Positions 7,152-15,459 are shown, counted from the first letter of the stretch. The stretch: DNA of 19,596 nucleotides from an uncultured Thermoguttaceae bacterium (GCA_934725735.1 CAKVCP010000035.1:1-19596); one strand, 5' to 3'. The notes: a model not told the origin generated them from the letters alone. Numbers and translations are program-made.

Positions 7152-7811
7152 ATGCGTAGACTCCCGATTTATATCCTTCTTGACGTCTCCGGCTCGATGC
7201 GCGGCGAACCGATCGAACAAGTCAAATACGGCTTGGATCTCCTCATGAGAAGTCTTCAAAACGATCCTTACGCCGTCGAAACCGTTTGGCTCAGCGTCAT
7301 TACGTTCGCCCTGGACGCCCAGCTTCTCTTTCCGCTCGCCGAAATCAACGGCCTGAAGATCCCTCCCCTTCCCGACCCCGTCACCTCGCCGACGAATCTT
7401 GGCGAAGCTCTCGGGCTTCTCATGGATCGTTACGCCCTTGAAGTTCGTCCCTCCACTCCCGAGAAAAAGGGGGATTGGCGCCCGATCCTCGTTCTCATGA
7501 CGGACGGCGCGCCTTCCGACGTCGAACTCTATAGGCAAAACGTGGAGCGACTAAAGCGCGACTTTCCCTTTGCGCGCATCGTATGTTGCGCCGCAGGCCC
7601 CAAAGCCAAGGTTGAACCTCTCCGCTCTCTCGCCGACGAAATCAGCGCCCTCGACACGATGGACGCGACGTCCTTCTCGAAATTCTGGAGCTGGGTTTCG
7701 ACGTCCGTCTCCTGCGTCGTTCAAAATCGCGTCGCCAACTCTCAGAACGTCGAAATCGAGGACGAGGACGACGAATTGCCCCCTCCGCCTCCTGAAATTC
7801 GAATCTTATAA
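7152..7811 (+). CDS. terY: TerY-like VWA protein, copy 2
   Basis: A 219-residue paralogue of the preceding protein. MIDAS residues are complete: DVSGS (11-15), Thr81 in PTNLGEAL, Asp118 in MTDG. The phrase PEKKGDWRPILVLMTDG and CAAGPKAKVEPL are close to canonical TerY sequences, so this may be the orthologue proper and copy 1 the diverged partner. An acidic stretch (EIEDEDDE) leads into the same polyproline tail, ending PPPPPEIRIL. The 69-bp gap upstream contains a small hairpin, GCGCC-TCAA-GGCGC (7085-7098), but no terminator. Tandem duplication followed by divergence is inferred. The downstream phosphatase begins 15 bp later. Confidence 0.93.
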   Translation: MRRLPIYILLDVSGSMRGEPIEQVKYGLDLLMRSLQNDPYAVETVWLSVITFALDAQLLFPLAEINGLKIPPLPDPVTSPTNLGEALGLLMDRYALEVRPSTPEKKGDWRPILVLMTDGAPSDVELYRQNVERLKRDFPFARIVCCAAGPKAKVEPLRSLADEISALDTMDATSFSKFWSWVSTSVSCVVQNRVANSQNVEIEDEDDELPPPPPEIRIL

Positions 7812-7826
7812 CGAGGGTAAGCTTTA

Positions 7827-9689
7827 ATGCAATGGTTTTACTATAATAACTCCTCCCGAAAAGATCCTCCCCAGTCCAATGCGCAAGATCCTTCAAAGAT
7901 GACGACCGATGCCGCCAACTTCCAAGAAGTCCCTGAACAGCAAAATCCTCGTCCTGTTCCGCCTCAGTCTAATTCAAACGAGCTGTTCCATGGGATTAGC
8001 TTAGAAAAAGACAAAGTCTATGAAATTCGTTTGAAACTCTTTTCCCTCGGCAATCTCAACGGGGAATGCGACGAACCGGGAACGAAAACCGTATTGAAAA
8101 GCGTTAGGGCTTTTCCGCCTGCGAACGTCGACAAAGAATATAACGCAGAAGTGGATTTTGAAGTCTCTTCGAAAATCTTCCCCAAGAAAGAAACAACGCT
8201 GAAAAACGGGGAATCTCAAGGCGGTTTTACTCTCGTCAACGACGAAATGGACGCTAACCGAGGGGCGAAAAACTTTAGCGCCTACGGGCTCGACGTTGAG
8301 ATTACTCTCAAAGACAAAGGTTGCTTCGATAAAGCCCCCGCGCTGAAGTTGCGCGTGTCCGGCAAGCCGACCGCCGAATTTAACGGAGGATTCCGACTCT
8401 CCATAATCAGCCCCGGCTATAGGAGCGTGAGCAATCTAATTCCCTTCATAATCAACCCCGATCCCTGGAGTCTTTGGGAAGATCACCCTCACGACGAAAA
8501 CGCGCCGTACAGCGACAAGCCGGATCAGGCGAGCGAAACCGCTCGAGCAGGAGATTCCCTCGTTCTCGCGGCGAGTTGCCGGGGACGCTCGCACGCGCAT
8601 GTCGGCTCTTTTCGCGACGACGAATTCCTCGTCAAACTCGCCGAGTCTCCCGAGGAATGGAGCGTCTTGGCGGTCGCCGACGGTGCCGGTTCCGCGCGTT
8701 ATTCCCGTCAAGGCTCGAAACTCGCCTGCCGGGCGGCGGTCGCGTATTTGACGCAATACCTCAACACCGAACCGTATCGAGAAAAGGTCGAAGCGGGACT
8801 TATCTCCCCCCTCAAGGAGAAGTTGCAAGACGCCGACAATCAAGGCCAATCTCTTTACGACTTCTCCAAACTCGCGCAAGACTCCAAAGCAAATACGGAC
8901 TGCTGGTATGGAGCCGTGTGGTCCGCTTACACGGCAATCAACAATGAATGTCAAAAGCGCTTAGAAGAAAAGCTAGAAGAGAAAGTCACGTTCAAAGACT
9001 ACAACACGACGCTTCTCTTAACGGCCTTCAGGCGTTTGGAGGTCGACGGCGCGGCGTATACGCTCTTTCTCTCCTACTGGGTCGGCGACGGAGCGCCCGC
9101 GATCCTCAAGCCGAACGGTCTGGACGAAGTCTTCCTTCTCGGCGAAGTCGACGCAGGGGAATACGCCGGTCAAACGCGTTTTTTATCGAAAGATCAAGTC
9201 GATCCCAAAGTAGTCGGTTCTCGACTCCGTTTCGCGTGCGTGAAGAACTTCGAGGCGCTCGTCATGATGACCGACGGCGTCTCCGACCCCTTCTTCAACT
9301 CCGAAAACGACCTGAGCAACTTCGACGCCTGGAACAACTTCTGGACAAAGAAAGAGCTTCAAGACGCAATGAAAAAGAACGGCGCCGTCTCCGACGCGGA
9401 ACGCGCGGAAAAGTTGCTCGCCTGGCTCAACTTTAAAGAGACCGGCTACCATGACGACCGCACCCTCTTGATATTCCTTCCCCACGAGGAAGAAACGCCC
9501 TCCGTCGACGTCGAGAACTCCTCCGACGCGCAAGAGGCGAGCCAAGATTCTGCGGAGCCCTCCCAAGAACGCCAAGAGCAAGAAGAATCCCCTCTAACGC
9601 CTTGCGAATCCTCGGCTCCTGAAGAAAATATCGAGAGTGAAGAAAATCCTTCCTCAGAAGATAACGACGCAACTAATTCAAACAACTAA
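7827..9689 (+). CDS. PP2C-type Ser/Thr phosphatase with an unrecognised N-terminal domain
   Basis: The 620-residue protein has four parts. Residues 1-50 are polar, Pro/Gln/Asn-rich linker. Residues about 51-210 form a beta-rich domain I do not recognise. A conserved-looking connector, NPDPWSLWEDHPHD (210-223), leads into a PP2C-like catalytic domain at about 245-552. That domain shows VADGAG (283-288), YNTTLLL (392-398), VGDG (419-422), MTDGVSD (481-487) and a terminal DDRT (543-546), i.e. the acidic metal ligands of PPM phosphatases. A strongly acidic Ser/Glu/Gln tail fills 553-620. It should dephosphorylate Ser/Thr targets of the adjacent kinase; VWA/TerD proteins are the obvious candidates by context. 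No signal peptide or membrane segment. GAGGG lies ahead of the ATG. Confidence 0.88.
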   Translation: MQWFYYNNSSRKDPPQSNAQDPSKMTTDAANFQEVPEQQNPRPVPPQSNSNELFHGISLEKDKVYEIRLKLFSLGNLNGECDEPGTKTVLKSVRAFPPANVDKEYNAEVDFEVSSKIFPKKETTLKNGESQGGFTLVNDEMDANRGAKNFSAYGLDVEITLKDKGCFDKAPALKLRVSGKPTAEFNGGFRLSIISPGYRSVSNLIPFIINPDPWSLWEDHPHDENAPYSDKPDQASETARAGDSLVLAASCRGRSHAHVGSFRDDEFLVKLAESPEEWSVLAVADGAGSARYSRQGSKLACRAAVAYLTQYLNTEPYREKVEAGLISPLKEKLQDADNQGQSLYDFSKLAQDSKANTDCWYGAVWSAYTAINNECQKRLEEKLEEKVTFKDYNTTLLLTAFRRLEVDGAAYTLFLSYWVGDGAPAILKPNGLDEVFLLGEVDAGEYAGQTRFLSKDQVDPKVVGSRLRFACVKNFEALVMMTDGVSDPFFNSENDLSNFDAWNNFWTKKELQDAMKKNGAVSDAERAEKLLAWLNFKETGYHDDRTLLIFLPHEEETPSVDVENSSDAQEASQDSAEPSQERQEQEESPLTPCESSAPEENIESEENPSSEDNDATNSNN

Positions 9690-9706
9690 TTCTCATTCCT
9701 ATAGCT

Positions 9707-11200
9707 ATGTCCAATATCGTCTCCACAACGGCTAAGGACGGTTCGACCGTCGAATTTAACTACGAAAACCCCAAATCAGGGGCCATGAAAGACGTTTATT
9801 TTGCGCCGGACAAAAGTTACGTCGTCGCCTTCTATCAAAAACAACTCGACTACACGGGACTTTCGCGTCTGGAAAAACTTGTCGGCAATTATCGCGAACA
9901 AATCTTTGAATCAGAAGGGGGAGATTATTGGAAAGATATCTTCTGCTGGCCTGAAAAAATCGTGGAATATGACGGCAAGACGGGAATCGTCGTTCCCGCC
10001 TATCAACCCCATTTTTTCTTCGAATCGATACAGATGCAAGGCGGGGAAAAAGAAGGGAAATGGTTTGCGTCCGCGAAGAACTATAATCGACACGTCCCTG
10101 CAGAGGAGAGGGGGGGGCTTAACACGTTCCTCAGAGTTTGTTTAAAATTGGCTCAAGGGGTCCGCCGCCTCCACGCCGCAGGACTGGCGCATAGCGATCT
10201 CTCCTACAAAAACTGTTTGATCGACCCTAAGTCTGGTTCGGCATGCATTATCGACCTTGACGGACTTGTCGTCCCCGGTCTCTTCCCTCCCGACGTGGCG
10301 GGAACCCCCGACTTTATAGCGCCGGAAGTCGTGGAAACTCTCGAGCTGCCAAAGGAAAAGCGCTTACTTCCCTCGCGCGCGACCGATCAGCACGCTCTCG
10401 CCGTCTTGATATATCAATACCTCTTCCATCGACATCCCCTCCGCGGCAGAAAAGTCTGGGATTTTGAAGACGACAACAGGCAGGAAAGCCTGGAAATGGG
10501 CAAGAACGCCCTCTTCATCGAACATCCGACGAATCGCGAAAACGCCTACGACGACCGCGATCCTGACGAAGTCAATGCGCTCGCCCCGTGGAGCCTCGTC
10601 AACAAGCTTTCCTATAAATCGATGGGCCCCGAACTAAGCGAGTTATTTGAGCGGGCTTTCATCGACGGACTTCACAATCCAGCGCTGCGTCCAACGGCAA
10701 ACGAATGGGAAGACGCGCTCAGCATGACGGCGGATCGTTTTGTAAAATGTAATAATCCGCAATGCATCGGGAAAGGTTTCATTTACAACAACGCCGGGCA
10801 TCCCGCTTGTCCCTACTGCGATACGCGTCTTAGCGAGCCTCTTCCCTTCCTCGATTATTATGTCGCCAATCCACAAGGGCGTTTTTTGCGGGAAAAAAAT
10901 CGAAGGATGGTAATCTGGCACGGCGTTCGTCTCTATCAATGGCACGCCGATCGTTACGTCGTCAGTAATGAAAAAACGAAGCCGGAAGACAAGGAAGCCG
11001 TCGCCTATTGCGTCTTCCATAATGGCGCTTGGAATCTCGTCAACGTCAATCTTCCGGAGCTTAAAGTCGTCTACGAGAACGGCAGCCAGGTCGATCGTAA
11101 AATTGGAATTGGGCAAAAGGTCGTTTTAACAAACGGCATGCAAATGATTCTCAAATCTCCCCCCAACGGGCGCGCCGTCACCGTCGGATTTACTAAATAA
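9707..11200 (+). CDS. Ser/Thr protein kinase-like protein with C-terminal zinc ribbon (TerY-module kinase)
   Basis: The 497-residue protein starts with a divergent kinase N-lobe: GAMKDVYFAPDKSYVVAFY (25-43) stands where the Gly loop and beta-3 strand should be. The catalytic loop is HSDLSYKN (162-169), the metal motif DLDG (183-186) replaces DFG, and GTPDFIAPE (199-207) is a clear activation segment end. NPALRPT (324-330) carries the conserved C-lobe Arg. Residues 348-371 form a zinc ribbon (CNNPQC...CPYC). The last ~115 residues are beta-rich and unassigned; an FHA-like or other small beta domain is possible. It lies 17 bp after the phosphatase and 12 bp before the third VWA gene. Kinase, PP2C and TerY form a recognised triad, so phosphorylation of the VWA or TerD proteins is inferred. 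Activity is likely but the missing VAxK lysine at the usual place leaves some doubt. Confidence 0.88.
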   Translation: MSNIVSTTAKDGSTVEFNYENPKSGAMKDVYFAPDKSYVVAFYQKQLDYTGLSRLEKLVGNYREQIFESEGGDYWKDIFCWPEKIVEYDGKTGIVVPAYQPHFFFESIQMQGGEKEGKWFASAKNYNRHVPAEERGGLNTFLRVCLKLAQGVRRLHAAGLAHSDLSYKNCLIDPKSGSACIIDLDGLVVPGLFPPDVAGTPDFIAPEVVETLELPKEKRLLPSRATDQHALAVLIYQYLFHRHPLRGRKVWDFEDDNRQESLEMGKNALFIEHPTNRENAYDDRDPDEVNALAPWSLVNKLSYKSMGPELSELFERAFIDGLHNPALRPTANEWEDALSMTADRFVKCNNPQCIGKGFIYNNAGHPACPYCDTRLSEPLPFLDYYVANPQGRFLREKNRRMVIWHGVRLYQWHADRYVVSNEKTKPEDKEAVAYCVFHNGAWNLVNVNLPELKVVYENGSQVDRKIGIGQKVVLTNGMQMILKSPPNGRAVTVGFTK

Positions 11201-11212
11201 TAAGGTTCCCCC

Positions 11213-12244
11213 ATGCGAAAACTCCCCGTCTATCTCGTCGTCGACGTTTCCGAATCCATGATTGGAGACGCTCAACGCGCCGTCTATAAGGGAATCGTTC
11301 AAATGCTCGGCGATTTGCGCCGCAACCCCTACGCCTTAGAGACGGTCTGGGTATCGGTGATCACCTTTTCGACGAAGGCGAAAGTTCACGTGCCGCTAAC
11401 GGAGCTCGTCGCCTTCAATATGCCGGATCTTGAACTCCAACCGGGAACGGCGCTAGGCGGGGCGTTACGACTATTGAAGGAACGGATCGAAGCGGAAGTT
11501 CGACTGTCGACCGCCGAAACAAAGGGAGATTGGCGTCCGCTTGTCTTCTTTTTGACCGACGGCGTCCCGACCGACAACTGGCGCGAGGCGCTCGCCGAAT
11601 TTAAAAAGACCCGCCCGCGCCCCGCGCGAATCTGCTCCATCGCGTGCGGCGAAGACGTCGACTGCGAGATTCTGCGCGAAATCGGCGACCACGTCTTCCG
11701 TCTCGTCGGCGATTTCCGAGAAGAACTTTCCGATCTGATCGCGAACCTCTTCGTTTGGCTAAGCGCGAGCGTCGCCTCCGCAAGCGCCAGCGTGGGGATC
11801 GACGCCGACGAGTTTTCAAACGTCCCTCTGCCGAAAGGAATTCAGCTCCTCAAAGAGGAGGACGAGTTCGATACCGCCCCGCTCTTTCCGAAGTGTTTCT
11901 ACCTCCATTCGATCTGTGCGAGAGATCGCAAAAAATTCCTTACGCGCTTCACTTTCGACGGCAAATGTTACAACCCGACTCAAGTTTTTCAACTACCCGC
12001 AGGATTCTCCTTCGAACAAGACGAAGACGAGTCGGAAGTTCCTGAAATCCCCGCAGAACTCATTAACGAAGCCCCTACCTGTCCTTATTGCGGCGAGATC
12101 GCGCACCTTCACTGCCCTGTTTGCGGAATCGTCTTCTGCGCCTCTCATTCCGGCCCCGTCGAGTGTCCAGGATGCGGAACCTTCCTCGTCGAATCTCCTA
12201 AAGGCTCCTCTGGCGGCTTCCAAATCACAGGCGGACTCGGTTGA
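11213..12244 (+). CDS. VWA protein with C-terminal TerY-C zinc-binding domain
   Basis: Third VWA paralogue, 343 residues. Residues 1-190 are a TerY-like VWA with MIDAS residues DVSES (11-15), Thr79 and Asp116 (LTDG). The rest differs from copies 1 and 2: there is no polyproline tail. Instead, a Cys-rich region holds Cys228, 235 and 252, then CPYC (290-293), HCPVC (300-304), Cys309, His312 and CPGC (318-321). This matches the TerY-C metal-binding domain found fused to VWA domains. It probably binds two or more zinc ions and acts as a protein- or nucleic-acid-binding end of the module. AAGG lies before the ATG. The ATPase gene starts 65 bp after its stop codon. Confidence 0.9.
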   Translation: MRKLPVYLVVDVSESMIGDAQRAVYKGIVQMLGDLRRNPYALETVWVSVITFSTKAKVHVPLTELVAFNMPDLELQPGTALGGALRLLKERIEAEVRLSTAETKGDWRPLVFFLTDGVPTDNWREALAEFKKTRPRPARICSIACGEDVDCEILREIGDHVFRLVGDFREELSDLIANLFVWLSASVASASASVGIDADEFSNVPLPKGIQLLKEEDEFDTAPLFPKCFYLHSICARDRKKFLTRFTFDGKCYNPTQVFQLPAGFSFEQDEDESEVPEIPAELINEAPTCPYCGEIAHLHCPVCGIVFCASHSGPVECPGCGTFLVESPKGSSGGFQITGGLG

Positions 12245-12297
12245 CGCTCCCCTTTTCCTCTTGTCTATCCTTCGAAAAAACTAGTTCAAACGCCCCC

Positions 12298-12305
12298 GGA
12301 GAAGG
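12298..12305 (+). promoter_or_regulatory. Shine-Dalgarno that fixes the ATPase start
   Basis: GGAGAAGG ends four bases before the ATG at 12310. It supports that start over a TTG at 12241, which overlaps the stop codon of the upstream gene and has no comparable site. Confidence 0.75.
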
Positions 12306-12309
12306 TCTA

Positions 12310-15300
12310 ATGAATACGTCAGAAAAAGATATTCAGTTCGACGATCTCCGCTATTCGGTCGAGTCGGGACTCACGACGCGACAAGCGGAAGAATCGCGCG
12401 CAAAATATGGTCGCAACGAACTTACGCCACCCGCGCGCGAACCGTGGTGGAAAGACCTATTAGCCTCATTCAACGATCCGACGATCAAAATTCTTCTCGC
12501 CGCAGCGACCCTCTCCTTTGCCGTCGCCGCGATCGAAAAGTTTGCCCTTCACAACGCCGAGGCAAGCTTCATCGACTCGATCGGAATCTTTCTCGCTATC
12601 GGACTTGCAACGCTCGTCGGATTCTTCAGCGAACGTAAGAGCGCTAAAGAATTCGAAGCGCTCAACAAAATTCGCGACGACGTCCCCGTGCGCGTCGTGC
12701 GCGACGGTCAACTCTGCGAAATCCATATCGCCGACGTCGTCGTCGGAGACGTCGTGGAGATCGAAGCGGGCAACAAAGTCCCCGCCGACGGCGTCCTGTT
12801 CGACGTCTCCGGTCTCTACGTCGATCAGTCCCCCTTCACAGGCGAATCGGTTCCCGTGCGCAAACGCGCGACGGAGGAGAAACTCGATCTTCACGCGCTG
12901 GGTAAAAGCGCGGCGCTCTCCTCCGCGTCCTTCGTCGCCAAAGGCTCGACGGTCTCCGACGGACGCGCGAAGTTTCTCGTCACGGGAGTCGGGGACGCGA
13001 CCGAGATGGGTAAGATCGCCGACGCGCTCGATTCGGCGGCGCTCGACGATTCGGAGACGCCTCTAACGCAAAAATTATCGCGCCTCGCCAAACAGATTAG
13101 CGTCCTTGGCGCGTCGTCGGCGACGATAATCTTCACGATCATGAACGTCGTGACCGTTTTCCATTCCCCGCTCCTGAAACCTTTATGCTCCGCGCCGGGA
13201 TTCGCCGCCGCGATCGCGCTCGCCGCGATCGTCTGCGGGTACTTCCTCCTGCGCTTTGGCGCGAAACCCTTCTTCGCGAGTATGGACGTTCCTCTCGTCA
13301 AGAAATGGACGCAGGGAGCCGTCTACGTTCCATGCGCGCTCGCCGCCGCGACCCTCCTCTTCGTCCTTTGGGGCGCCACCGCCGGACACGACGTCAAAGA
13401 CGCCTTCGCGCTCCTTCAAGACGTCCTCCTCTCCTTCGTCGTCGCCGTCACGATCATCGTCGTCGCGGTTCCCGAAGGTTTGCCCATGATGGTTACGATT
13501 AGCCTGGCGCTCAACACGCGCAAGATGGCGCGACAGAACTGCCTCGTGCGTAAGCTCGTCGCGTCGGAAACGATCGGCTCCGCGACCGTCATCTGCACTG
13601 ACAAAACCGGAACGCTCACCGAAAACAAGATGACTCCGACGCGCGTCTTCGCCAATGGTCGCGATTATTCGCGCGACGAATTCGACGCGCTCATTCAAAC
13701 GCCGGCGTGGGACGCCCTCGTACGCGGCGTCGCGATCAACAGTCGCGCAAATCTTCACGTCGAAGAAGACCCCTCGGCGCCGGGCGGTGCGCGCGTCTCA
13801 AGTCTGGGCAATCCGACGGAATGCGCCCTCCTCGCCTTTTTGCGCGAACGCGGCGTCGACTATCGTCAAGCGCGCGGCGCGGCGCTCGAACGAATCTACG
13901 ATCTTGAGCACAACTCCGACCGCAAATTCTCCGCTGCGGTCTACGCGGATAAGAACGGCGCGCGCGTTCTCGTCAAAGGCGCCCCGGAACGCGTCGTCGC
14001 GCGCTGCTCTTCGATACTTGTCGACGGGAGGAAAAAACCGATCGCCGAATATGAGGCGATCATTAAGAAAAGCTTGGCGGACGCCTCCGACGCCGCGCTC
14101 CGCGTCCTCGGTTTCTGCGAAATGGAAATCGACGACGCCGACCGCGCCTTCTACGCCAACGCGTCTCAGGACGAAAAGATCGCGCGACTATGCGGCGAAG
14201 GCTTCACCCTGATCGGATTCGTCGGGATCGCCGACCCCGCGCGTCCCGAAGCGCGAGATGCGGTCGAGCTATGTCGCGGCGCGGGAATACAGGTCAAGAT
14301 GATTACGGGGGACGCGAAGCCGACAGCGGTCGCGATCGCGAAGAACGTGGGAATCTATACGGGCGGCGCGGACGAACTCGCGCTGACGTCGGAGGAATTC
14401 GCGCAAATTAGCGACGAAGAACTCCCCGAAGTCGCGCGTAAGATTCGCGTGCTCGCGCGCTCCACCCCGTCGGATAAATTGCGCCTCGTGCAGGCTTTGC
14501 ATCGCGAAGGCGAAGTTGTCGCGATGACGGGTGACGGCACGAACGACGCGCCTGCGTTGAAGGCTGCTGACGTCGGGCTGTCGATGGGAATCGCGGGAAC
14601 GGAGGTTGCGAAGGAAGCGTCGGATATCGTCCTTGTGGACGACAACTTCCGCAGCGTCGCGACCGGCGTTTGGTGGGGCCGCGCGCTCTTCCAGAATATT
14701 CGCAAGTTCTTGCAGTTCCAGCTTTCGGTCAACTTCGTGGCGCTCGCCGCCGCGACGATCGGTCCCCTCGTCGGCGTTCCTCTTCCGTTGACCGTCACGC
14801 AGCTCCTGTGGATTAACATCATCATGGACACGTTCGCGGCGATCGCGCTTTCGACCGACGCGCCGCGCCCCAGCGATATGAAGCGCAAGCCGATTCCGCG
14901 CGAAGCAAACGTCGTAACGGGAGCGATGGGAATCTCGATCGTCTTCTGCGGGCTCTATCAAGTCGCAATCCTCTTCGCGAGCCTCTTCGGCGGATGGTTT
15001 GTGGAAGGAACGCCCTATAGCGCGACGGGAACGGACGCGCAGAACCTTGAATCGCTGACGATCTTTTTCACGGTTCTCGTTATGTTCCAGTTCTGGCATA
15101 AGTTCAATTGCCGAACGCTCCGGTACAATGAATCCCCCTTCGCATATATCTGGAAAAACAAGCCTTTCCTGACGATCGTTTTTTCGATCACGATCCTCCA
15201 AATCGTGATGGTTCAGATTCCTGCGGTTGGAGAATTCTTCAGAACGACGCCGTTGAAAGCGCGTCAATGGTTCGATATCGGGTTGTTGACCTTCACAATC

Positions 15301-15363
15301 GTTCCAGTCTCCTGGCTTGGCCGACTTCTGAGTCATCGTCTTGGCTTCGATAAAAACGCCTAA
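12310..15363 (+). CDS. PMCA-type (P2B-like) calcium-translocating P-type ATPase
   Basis: The 1017-residue membrane protein couples ATP hydrolysis to cation, most likely Ca2+, export. Visible motifs from the ATG: actuator TGES (177-180), M4 ion site PEGLP (388-392), phosphorylation motif DKTGTLT (431-437), nucleotide-binding KGAPE (556-560), hinge GDGTND (741-746), and M6 NIIMD (836-840) with Asn808 in M5. The M5 position that is Glu in two-site SERCA pumps is hydrophobic here, as in single-site PMCA pumps. The N-terminal domain (SVESGLTTRQAEESRAKYGRN) is the usual cation-ATPase N-terminus; no calmodulin-type C-terminal extension is present. The M3-M4 interval holds two apparent extra hydrophobic spans (about 298-316 and 335-355). 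It ends the TerD-TerY cluster, with no terminator before it, so it is probably cotranscribed. Confidence 0.92.
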   Translation: MNTSEKDIQFDDLRYSVESGLTTRQAEESRAKYGRNELTPPAREPWWKDLLASFNDPTIKILLAAATLSFAVAAIEKFALHNAEASFIDSIGIFLAIGLATLVGFFSERKSAKEFEALNKIRDDVPVRVVRDGQLCEIHIADVVVGDVVEIEAGNKVPADGVLFDVSGLYVDQSPFTGESVPVRKRATEEKLDLHALGKSAALSSASFVAKGSTVSDGRAKFLVTGVGDATEMGKIADALDSAALDDSETPLTQKLSRLAKQISVLGASSATIIFTIMNVVTVFHSPLLKPLCSAPGFAAAIALAAIVCGYFLLRFGAKPFFASMDVPLVKKWTQGAVYVPCALAAATLLFVLWGATAGHDVKDAFALLQDVLLSFVVAVTIIVVAVPEGLPMMVTISLALNTRKMARQNCLVRKLVASETIGSATVICTDKTGTLTENKMTPTRVFANGRDYSRDEFDALIQTPAWDALVRGVAINSRANLHVEEDPSAPGGARVSSLGNPTECALLAFLRERGVDYRQARGAALERIYDLEHNSDRKFSAAVYADKNGARVLVKGAPERVVARCSSILVDGRKKPIAEYEAIIKKSLADASDAALRVLGFCEMEIDDADRAFYANASQDEKIARLCGEGFTLIGFVGIADPARPEARDAVELCRGAGIQVKMITGDAKPTAVAIAKNVGIYTGGADELALTSEEFAQISDEELPEVARKIRVLARSTPSDKLRLVQALHREGEVVAMTGDGTNDAPALKAADVGLSMGIAGTEVAKEASDIVLVDDNFRSVATGVWWGRALFQNIRKFLQFQLSVNFVALAAATIGPLVGVPLPLTVTQLLWINIIMDTFAAIALSTDAPRPSDMKRKPIPREANVVTGAMGISIVFCGLYQVAILFASLFGGWFVEGTPYSATGTDAQNLESLTIFFTVLVMFQFWHKFNCRTLRYNESPFAYIWKNKPFLTIVFSITILQIVMVQIPAVGEFFRTTPLKARQWFDIGLLTFTIVPVSWLGRLLSHRLGFDKNA

Positions 15364-15427
15364 AAACGATAACGTCCGCGCCCAAAGTCTCGCACGGACA
15401 TATCTGTTTATGTAAAATTGTTAAAAA

Positions 15428-15452
15428 ACGCGTTCCACGTCTGGGGACGCGT
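15428..15452. terminator. Hairpin with minus-strand T tract after the ATPase gene
   Basis: ACGCGTTCC (15428-15436) pairs with GGGACGCGT (15444-15452), one G-T wobble, loop seven. Plus-strand transcripts see only CTCCTT after the stem. On the minus strand the stem is followed by TTTTTT (complement of 15423-15428), so it resembles an intrinsic terminator for antisense transcription. A weaker GTCCG/CGGAC stem lies just upstream. It may still help end the ATPase transcript. Confidence 0.4.
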
Positions 15453-15459
15453 CTCCTTA

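Noticed and set aside
5837..12244. Labelling the cluster simply as a tellurite resistance operon
   Set aside because: There is no TerC, TerA, TerB or TerZ here, and the TerY/kinase/phosphatase set points to signalling; the ter name reflects family history only.
12241..12309. TTG start extending the calcium ATPase by 23 residues
   Set aside because: It overlaps the upstream stop codon, lacks a Shine-Dalgarno, and the added residues are not family-like; GGAGAAGG sits correctly for the ATG at 12310.
14269..15336. A 355-codon open frame on the minus strand
   Set aside because: Antisense to the membrane half of the P-type ATPase and highly charged; no recognisable motif or ribosome binding site.
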